DNA from: a virus
Length of the DNA stretch: 25,347 bases
Strand: one strand, 5' to 3'
IMG/VR virus record: IMGVR_UViG_3300027733_000188
Location: 1 to 25,347 of that record
The notes beneath the pieces are model-generated. The model was given only the letters and a program-made list of their open reading frames with translations. It did not search any database and was not told the DNA's origin. Position numbers and translations under genes: made by a program. This document shows positions 19,243 through 25,347 of this stretch, in pieces (position 1 is the stretch's first letter; each line of letters begins with the position of its first letter).

Positions 19243-19997
19243 GCAACTTCTTTGCTCCGCAGCAGCAAGGGCAGCAGCAGGCCGGGCAGCAGTATCAGGG
19301 ACCAGACCAAAGTAACTTCATAACGAAGGACGAGTTCTACTCGTACATAAGGAGCGATTCGTTCAGGTCTGTGATGCAGAACCAGAACGCCGACCTCTAT
19401 AAGTTTGGCGAGTGGCAGAAGTGGAGTCCGGTACTGCGCTGTGACGGGGATGACCTACCGTTGCTTGATGTTGGCGCACAACAACTCGGCAGTTACACAA
19501 GGATCGGCAACACGGTCATATGTTCGTTTAGTTTCCACATGACGAACTACAACGCAGCGTCAAGCGGACTCGGTTCCCTGTACGTCAACCTCCCTGTTGA
19601 GTCTGCCGTGGTGTCTCTGCCAAGTAGAACCGCTGGCGTTGCCCCGAATAACTACGTGTACGCGCAGACTTTCCAAGGGACGTTCTTTCTAGAGCAGTGG
19701 AGCAGCCCAACTGTTCCGGGTCGTCTTGCTTGGGGGAATATGGCGATCGCAACAGACGTAGATACTGGTGACGTCATTGCCCCAACGCGTATTGAGTTCT
19801 GGCTGGGGAACCTCGGCTACCTCGGAACAAGCGGCGGTGCATATAACCCGTTCAACGGGGAACCAATTATCGACCAACTTTCATTCGACTACATGAGGAA
19901 GGTCACATTTACTTGGCCTTGGGCGTCGGCAACACCAACGACTTCCAGTGTTATCAGTGGGCAAGTAACATACGAGGCGAAACCTAATGCCATCTAA
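19239..19997 (+). CDS. Tail fibre or needle-type protein, 252 residues
   Basis: This gene encodes 252 residues starting MSNFFAPQQQGQQQAGQQYQG and overlaps the previous gene by four bases, with GAGAGGA upstream. Residues 5-24 form a Gln-rich segment, and residues 25-60 a short helix (KDEFYSYIRSDSFRSVMQ). From about residue 60 a beta domain follows: WQKWSPVLRCDGDD, then YTRIGNTVICSFSFHMTNY, PRTRIEFWLG-type strands and AYNPF. The RIGNTVICSFSF pattern is common in C-terminal domains of phage tail fibres and spikes. In P22 the gene after the hub encodes the tail needle; this one looks more fibre-like. Likely a distal tail protein that touches the cell. Confidence 0.6.
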   Translation: MSNFFAPQQQGQQQAGQQYQGPDQSNFITKDEFYSYIRSDSFRSVMQNQNADLYKFGEWQKWSPVLRCDGDDLPLLDVGAQQLGSYTRIGNTVICSFSFHMTNYNAASSGLGSLYVNLPVESAVVSLPSRTAGVAPNNYVYAQTFQGTFFLEQWSSPTVPGRLAWGNMAIATDVDTGDVIAPTRIEFWLGNLGYLGTSGGAYNPFNGEPIIDQLSFDYMRKVTFTWPWASATPTTSSVISGQVTYEAKPNAI

Positions 19998-20844
19998 CTA
20001 CTTCAACGTACCTACGTACAACCAGCGAAGCACGGTCAACCCGTATGCGGTGACACGTGCCCCGCTCCCGATCCCCGGTCAGGAGCAGATCAACGCGGTT
20101 GATACCCAGTACGGCGCACTCACGGATCAGGCTGGCTACGCACAGCGTAGGCAGATCACTGACCAACTCGGCACCGGTGCCGGGAGTGTCGGTGCCCGCT
20201 ATGACGCGCTTATGCAGGCGAGGCAGAAGAACGCTGCTGCCCAACTTCGTGGGTACGGGGGAATCTCGTTCGGCGCTGACGACCCGAACACCACGGACGT
20301 CAACGAATCTCTTTCCCCGTCATATGAGTCGGGGCAGATGGGGCAGAAGGAGAACTCTGCGTACAAGAGCGCGACCGCCGCAGCCGCAGCGAAGGGAATC
20401 GCCTACTCGACTGGCGGAGAGCAGTTGGTCGGCTCAGCGCTTCAGCGGGTAAGCGAAGAAGCGCGAGCGGTTGTGAACCAGTACTCGCAGGACATCAACG
20501 GACTTGCGACCCAGCAGTTGCAGGAGTCTCAGGCGTTGCTTACCCAGTACACCAGCCTGTACGGGGCGGACTCCACCGCCATGCTTGACACCTTGTCCAA
20601 GATCACACCACCAGAGCCGACGATCCAACGCTTCACGACACAGCCGAACGTTGACCCGAATGAGTTCAACGTTGTCAAGGCTGGCGACGGTTCGTGGCTA
20701 ACGCTGAAGATCAGCGACTACAAGACTCCGGCTGGAACGTACAAGAAACTCCCGAACAGGGCGAACCTCAACCTGAAGCACACGCCCGGATCGTACGTCA
20801 TCGTCAAACTCCCCAACGGTAGTTATGAAGTGAGGACCACGTAG
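19987..20844 (+). CDS. Putative internal virion (ejection) protein, 285 residues
   Basis: This gene encodes 285 residues starting MPSNYFNVPTYNQRSTVNPY, overlapping the fibre-like gene by eleven bases. Residues about 35-90 and 125-210 are Ala/Gln-rich and helical (SAYKSATAAAAAKG, NGLATQQLQESQALLTQY). The last 70 residues look like a small beta domain (WLTLKISDYKTPAGTYKKL, then SYVIVKLPNGSYEVRT). In podoviruses, Ala/Gln-rich helical proteins encoded after the tail hub are often ejected into the host with the DNA. It precedes two larger genes of the same kind. The family is not recognised; the role is inferred from composition and order. Confidence 0.6.
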   Translation: MPSNYFNVPTYNQRSTVNPYAVTRAPLPIPGQEQINAVDTQYGALTDQAGYAQRRQITDQLGTGAGSVGARYDALMQARQKNAAAQLRGYGGISFGADDPNTTDVNESLSPSYESGQMGQKENSAYKSATAAAAAKGIAYSTGGEQLVGSALQRVSEEARAVVNQYSQDINGLATQQLQESQALLTQYTSLYGADSTAMLDTLSKITPPEPTIQRFTTQPNVDPNEFNVVKAGDGSWLTLKISDYKTPAGTYKKLPNRANLNLKHTPGSYVIVKLPNGSYEVRTT

Positions 20845-22463
20845 TGACCACTAACGGAAGATACCAAGGTATCCCTGTTGAGTACTTAGGAACCCCGCCG
20901 CAGCCCTCTGGCGATATGGTTGACCCGTCTGCTCAGCAGCGCAACCAGACGATCTACAACTACCTGAAGAACAACCGCAAGGCGACGCGTAGAACGTCTG
21001 GCCTCGGTACGAAACTGCCGTCCGTCGGCGGGCTTCGCATGAAGCGCGGGATAAAGACGAAGTACGGCATCCGTGACGTCATTACTGACGCAAGCGGGAT
21101 GGTGTACGGGTACGCGAACCCTGCGTCGCAACTTGCGATCGGTCGTGCAGGCAACCCCGGAAGCCAGTATCTTGCCCTCACAAAGAGGGGGGCGAAGCCT
21201 GTCCCACTTCGCGCTGCACCCGCAGCAGGAACCCCCGGAGAACCCGGCTCCGCAACAACCGGTGGCGCGTCAAACATCCCCGCCCCAGATGACTTCGCTG
21301 GGTACGGCGACTACCCAATGATCGCCACATACCTGCGTGGGCTTCAGTCTCAGGAGAAGAACTTCGCAGAGAACTGGAAGACGAACGTTCTTCCGGGCGT
21401 CTCTGGCGGACTTCAGAACATCGCCAACATTGGTGCGAACATCGCCGCGCAGTACGGTGGCTCGGTCGGAACAGGGACAGGCGGCGGATACGTAACGAAC
21501 GCAGCCAACGTCGCCGCTGGCATCGCCCCTGCACAGGTCGCTGGTGGTTTGGGCGGAGCAACGCAGACGTACAACCCCAACGCGCAGGCTGCCGGTAGTG
21601 CACGAGCGTCTTCGATGGGCGCGTCGGCAGCAGCGGACTCCCGTTACAACACGCTGCTCGCTGCGGCAACACCGGTCACCCAGACGCAGGGAATCCTTTC
21701 GGGCCTCTCGTCACAGGCCATGAACATCTCGAAGAACTACGCAGATAAGCGACTGACCGAGCGGCTGAAACTCGATCAGTGGATCGTTGAGCAGAAGTCT
21801 GCGGCAGCAGCGCAGAAGACGAAGGACGACTACAACAAGGCGCTGCTCGAAATGAGCAACATAAAGATCGCTGAGACGGGTCGCAGCAACTTGGTGAACG
21901 AGGACATCGCACAGCAGAACGCCACCACGAGCAAGATCAACGCGCAGAACGCCGGACAGAAGACAGACGCAGAGTTCGCTATCTCGAACTCTGGCTATAG
22001 AAGAGTTCCGCCCGGCGCTGGCCCCAAGAATCAGGCAATAATCAACCAGACCGTCGTCACCTCGAAGGACGGCCACCAGTGGTACCAGCCGAAGAAGCCA
22101 CCGTCCACAAGCGGCTCAACTGATGCTGCAAAGGGTATTGATACCGCAGGTAAGTCTCTGGCAGAGAAGTACTACGGAGACAAGTGGGACCCGGTGACTA
22201 ACTCGATGATTCCGGGGTCGGGTGGTATCAACCGCATCACAAGCCCACAGAAGCAGGGGATAAGGATCGCAACAGTCGTCAAGGGGCTTATCAACTCCGG
22301 GCAACTTCCGAAGAAATGGGCGACAGAGCAGCACATCAGGGACTTCATCCAAAGTTCGCTTGCTAAGCCGCGTACCTACCTGAACGCCGAGGGCGATCAG
22401 GTAGTTATGACCGATGCCGAGTGGGCAGTCGCACTGAAGTGGGCGATGGATGGGCTGAGGTAA
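20844..22463 (+). CDS. Putative internal virion (ejection) protein, 539 residues
   Basis: This gene begins at GTG overlapping the previous stop (TAGTG) and encodes 539 residues starting MTTNGRYQGIPVEYLGTPP. Residues 40-75 are basic. A Gly/Ala-rich mobile region runs from about 175 to 255 (IANIGANIAAQYGG, NVAAGIAPAQVAGGLGG). Residues 270-370 form a long charged helical segment (NYADKRLTERLKLDQWIVEQ, YNKALLEMSNIKIAE). The C-terminal 100 residues look globular and include RITSPQKQGIRIATVVKGL. Composition matches internal proteins that pass through the tail and assemble a channel. No lytic transglycosylase motif is evident. A specific function cannot be stated. Confidence 0.6.
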   Translation: MTTNGRYQGIPVEYLGTPPQPSGDMVDPSAQQRNQTIYNYLKNNRKATRRTSGLGTKLPSVGGLRMKRGIKTKYGIRDVITDASGMVYGYANPASQLAIGRAGNPGSQYLALTKRGAKPVPLRAAPAAGTPGEPGSATTGGASNIPAPDDFAGYGDYPMIATYLRGLQSQEKNFAENWKTNVLPGVSGGLQNIANIGANIAAQYGGSVGTGTGGGYVTNAANVAAGIAPAQVAGGLGGATQTYNPNAQAAGSARASSMGASAAADSRYNTLLAAATPVTQTQGILSGLSSQAMNISKNYADKRLTERLKLDQWIVEQKSAAAAQKTKDDYNKALLEMSNIKIAETGRSNLVNEDIAQQNATTSKINAQNAGQKTDAEFAISNSGYRRVPPGAGPKNQAIINQTVVTSKDGHQWYQPKKPPSTSGSTDAAKGIDTAGKSLAEKYYGDKWDPVTNSMIPGSGGINRITSPQKQGIRIATVVKGLINSGQLPKKWATEQHIRDFIQSSLAKPRTYLNAEGDQVVMTDAEWAVALKWAMDGLR

Positions 22464-25347
22464 TGGCTGGCTATCTATACGGCGCTGTTGCCACTCGCCC
22501 GTCTGCACCAAGGACAGGGACGCCATCGAAAAAGGCGCTCTACCTATCACCATCATCTGCGCCAAAGGTCGTTGTTCCAAGAAGCAACTACCTCCGTGAT
22601 ATTTCCCCAGAGGCAGCACGCGCACTTAGGCTGCGTAAGCGCGTTGACGCTGCAATCGTTCGTGTTGACCGCAGGGTAAACAAGAAGGAGGACGACGGCG
22701 GCATCCTCGGGGCAATCACTGGAGCAATCACCGCTCCGTTCCGTATCGGCGGAGAAGTGCTCGGCAACGCAGCGACTGAAGCGCAGCAGATCATCCCCGG
22801 CATCGCCCGCCTTGGCTATGAGGTGGGGAAGAACGTCGTGCAGGCAGCGACTGGCCCGATCCCCGGTGTGCCATGGAGCGGAGCGCAGGCAGTTGGACGC
22901 CTTGGAAACATCGGGAAGAACGTTGCCGAGTCCCTTGCCAGTGATATTCGTTTCGTCGGTAAGCCGATCGCGCAGGGGAACTTCGGGGAACTTGCGAAGC
23001 GCGTCCACGACCAGCCGCTCAGGGCAGCGACGACAGCGATGCTTGCGGTACCGCTCGCTGGAGAAGCAGTCGCTGGTGGTCTGAGGGTCGGTAGCGCAGC
23101 AGCACGTGCAGCCGGTGATGCGGGAATGGCAGAGCGGCTTGCCGCTGGCGCATCTCGGAGGACTCTCCCCATCGAGGGGAAGCCTGTGCCTCGCCGCCAC
23201 CGTGCGCCAGAGGTAATCCACCAGCCAGCGTTCGACTCCCGTGGTCGTGAGGTTGTTGACCGTGGCGCACCTATCGAACGTCCGCGACGCCCGCGATCTG
23301 CGAACCCGATCACACGTGAGATTCAGCGGGCAGTAAACGATCGCGTTGTCAACGCGGTGCGTCAGGCGGCAGGCAAGGTACCGCTCACTATCCATGGCAA
23401 GAACTTCAACCCGATGTCTCCTGCCAACAGGTACAACAGGATCGTTGCGAAGGACGTACGCGACACCGGTACGCAGTTCATCTCCACCCTAGAGAACGAT
23501 GTCGTCACCGGTACGCAGGTATTCCAGTCGATCGTCAGGAAACTTCCGAAGGTTCTCGGGAGTAAGGCGAACGCAAAGGCCGCTGGGTACACCGCTGCAA
23601 TCCGTGCGATGGGGCTGAACAACCTCAGTTCCGTGAAAAGGTCACGTACGTGGGGCCGGGACAACCTTGTCAAGAAGTACGAAGAGGCTGCGGCAAAGGC
23701 GGATAACCCGCTCCACGCGAGAGACGCGCTGGCGAACGCCAAGGTACTTCGTTCGATACCTGACCACTGGTTTGACCCGGCGAAGGCACCGAAGGTCATC
23801 AACGATCTGACCAATGCGTCGATCGATCTGCTCAAACAGTCAACAGAGATGAAGGTGGGGACGAACCTTCTCGCCCCGCTGTCGGTGATGTCAGCAGGGC
23901 GTAGGAATCAGGCGGTGGCTGCTGGCGTTGGCGACCAGTTCGTCGCCATGCAGAAGGCGATGCACGAGAGCGACGTAGCAGCGAAAGAAATCGTCTCTCT
24001 TCAGGGGAAGCACGCTGGGTTGCAGGCGAAACTCGTGAAGGTCAAAGCGCAGGCAGCGGCACGTGGACCTATGACCGAGGAAACGAAGTTCCACATCCAG
24101 ACGTTGACCGGGGACATCCGCTCGCGTGCGAATGAGATTGTGAAAGCGCAGCGGGCGAGGGCGCACAACGTGTCGGAAGCAACAAGGCTTCAGGCAGAGG
24201 TTGATCTTTCCCTTGGCGCAGAGATGTCCCCCGGAAACTACTTCCCGAACGTCCGTAAGCCAGAGCCGGGGATCGTCAAGCGCAAGCGACTCGGCCAGCC
24301 GATCGGGATGCAGACGCCACGGATGACAGCGCGGCACGAGCACTTGAACAAGGGGATCATCCTTCGTGACGGTACGGCTGCGTTCGGTCCAGACGTAACG
24401 CTGTCTGCGTTCCGCAATGCACTCGACACTGTGGGGCGGCAGCGTGCCGTTGAGTCCATCCTTTCTAAGTACGTCATCAAGGACTCGAACGGCATCCCGA
24501 TCACGAACGACGCGGCGGTGAAACTCGCCAAGGAATCAAGCGACCTGTACGTGTCGCGGTCGAAGATGGAACTTATCCGCACGATGTCGCGGAGAGACAA
24601 GAAGTCCGCCGATGCCGAGGCTCTTTACAAGGCGGCGGTCGGGACAGAGGACACGAAGTACCTCATCCCGAAGTCTGTCGAGACAGGGTGGAGGCAGGCG
24701 CTCGCCCCGAACCGCAACTGGTTTGATGACCTCAACTCGTACTGGAAGGCTGGTGTGCTGGCGCTTTCCCCGCGTTGGTACATTCAGAACATGGTCGGTA
24801 TGTCGAGTCAGTTCCTTCTCGGTGCTGGCCTTGATCTTCAGGCGATCAGGATGGCTGCGTCTCCTAAGTACCGTGATCTCGTCATCGCTGAGATCGAAGG
24901 GCACGGGCTTGCTTCCGACCTCGGTGAGTTCGTCAAGCGGGAGAGCGGGCGCGAAAGCACGGGTGCGATAAAGCGCGTAGTGAACTTTGGCTACAAGTGG
25001 AACTCGAAGTTCGAGTCGATCCCACGACGCGCTATGTACTTCCATGCGCTGAAGACAAAGATGCGTCAAGAGGAGATGGTCAAGTTCGGGGCGTCATCCG
25101 CTCACCTCTCCGACGCATGGCTCGGCGTTATCGAAGGAGCAAAGCGCGGCGAGAAGTGGGCTGACGATCTTATCGGCCAGACGACGCTAGAGACAGAGCG
25201 GTTCATGGGGAACTACGTTCGCTACAACGCGTTCGAGCGTGCCGTGCTTCGTCGAGTGTTCCCGTTCTACGGGTGGATGCGGGCGATCCACCGTCTCGCG
25301 TTCGCGCTCCCCGTCAAGTACCCGAAGCGTGCGGCCCTGCTGTTCTC
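22463..25347 (+). CDS. Very large putative internal virion protein, 3' end missing
   Basis: The frame starts at an ATG sharing one base with the previous stop (TAATG) and stays open to the window edge, giving at least 961 residues. It begins MAGYLYGAVATRPSAPRTG. Hydrophobic Gly/Ala segments lie near residues 80-105 and 195-225. Basic helical stretches occupy about 330-560, and a coiled region (KEIVSLQGKHAGLQAKLVKV) lies near 510. Residues about 759-778 read YWKAGVLALSPRWYIQNMVG, and about 932-950 read FPFYGWMRAIHRLAFALP. The last two recall motifs in large multi-domain phage proteins carried in the head and injected with DNA. I see no protease, transglycosylase or polymerase signature in the visible part. 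Confidence 0.7.
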   Translation, partial: MAGYLYGAVATRPSAPRTGTPSKKALYLSPSSAPKVVVPRSNYLRDISPEAARALRLRKRVDAAIVRVDRRVNKKEDDGGILGAITGAITAPFRIGGEVLGNAATEAQQIIPGIARLGYEVGKNVVQAATGPIPGVPWSGAQAVGRLGNIGKNVAESLASDIRFVGKPIAQGNFGELAKRVHDQPLRAATTAMLAVPLAGEAVAGGLRVGSAAARAAGDAGMAERLAAGASRRTLPIEGKPVPRRHRAPEVIHQPAFDSRGREVVDRGAPIERPRRPRSANPITREIQRAVNDRVVNAVRQAAGKVPLTIHGKNFNPMSPANRYNRIVAKDVRDTGTQFISTLENDVVTGTQVFQSIVRKLPKVLGSKANAKAAGYTAAIRAMGLNNLSSVKRSRTWGRDNLVKKYEEAAAKADNPLHARDALANAKVLRSIPDHWFDPAKAPKVINDLTNASIDLLKQSTEMKVGTNLLAPLSVMSAGRRNQAVAAGVGDQFVAMQKAMHESDVAAKEIVSLQGKHAGLQAKLVKVKAQAAARGPMTEETKFHIQTLTGDIRSRANEIVKAQRARAHNVSEATRLQAEVDLSLGAEMSPGNYFPNVRKPEPGIVKRKRLGQPIGMQTPRMTARHEHLNKGIILRDGTAAFGPDVTLSAFRNALDTVGRQRAVESILSKYVIKDSNGIPITNDAAVKLAKESSDLYVSRSKMELIRTMSRRDKKSADAEALYKAAVGTEDTKYLIPKSVETGWRQALAPNRNWFDDLNSYWKAGVLALSPRWYIQNMVGMSSQFLLGAGLDLQAIRMAASPKYRDLVIAEIEGHGLASDLGEFVKRESGRESTGAIKRVVNFGYKWNSKFESIPRRAMYFHALKTKMRQEEMVKFGASSAHLSDAWLGVIEGAKRGEKWADDLIGQTTLETERFMGNYVRYNAFERAVLRRVFPFYGWMRAIHRLAFALPVKYPKRAALLF

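Noticed and set aside
16342-19997. A programmed frameshift between tail assembly genes, as in long-tailed phages.
   Set aside because: The genes join by normal short overlaps, no slippery heptamer with continuing frame is seen, and no tape-measure gene is present.
22553-23395. A 280-residue minus-strand frame opposite the start of the last gene.
   Set aside because: The plus strand carries a frame of at least 961 codons, coupled to the previous stop and open to the window edge. The minus product is Arg/Cys/Ser-rich.

Overview
This window looks like the left part of a tailed double-stranded DNA phage (or closely related prophage or environmental viral contig) with a short-tailed, podovirus-like virion. 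No cellular genes, rRNA, tRNA, insertion sequence, CRISPR array, integrase or repressor is visible. The DNA is moderately GC-rich and favours G/C at third codon positions. The cut-off first gene begins MSFTRKHF, like a small protein family common in phages of Actinobacteria. An actinobacterial host is therefore my best guess, but it is an inference.

Layout. Positions 1-924 hold four small leftward genes of unknown function, three of whose junctions share an identical 19-base stop/ribosome-site/start cassette. Positions 925-1443 are a gene-free island full of CGTGTGA motifs and hairpins, bounded by a leftward terminator. Positions 1444-1893 hold a leftward gene for an Ala/Pro-rich protein. Positions 1894-2170 are a gene-poor spacer with an extreme G-tract hairpin. 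The large terminase gene (2171-3625) is also leftward. At about 3626-3692 transcription diverges, and everything to the right reads rightward.

The rightward block (3693 to the window end) is one tightly packed, mostly overlapping gene array. First come small genes and an 810-residue, very basic protein with a histone-H1-like Pro-Lys-Ala tract (3693-7897). Next is a group of virion surface or fibre candidates, including a tail-collar domain protein and a Ser/Ala/Thr-rich repeat protein (7898-10807). The head module follows: portal, a small acidic protein, scaffold, a structured 156-base leader, major capsid protein and a small decoration-type protein (10807-15866). Then come connector and tail genes: a 160-residue protein, a head-tail adaptor, a 732-residue tail hub candidate and a fibre- or needle-like protein (15867-19997). 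Last are three probable internal or ejection proteins (19987 to beyond 25347), the final one still open at the window edge.

From portal onward the order resembles P22-type podoviruses: portal, scaffold, coat, adaptor, hub, needle or fibre, ejection proteins. It differs in that the terminase gene points the opposite way and the fibre/collar genes lie between terminase and portal. The terminase would drive DNA into the prohead through the portal, scaffold and coat build the shell, the adaptor and hub close it, and the internal proteins would leave with the DNA. All assignments rest on reading the translated sequence; no database search was run.
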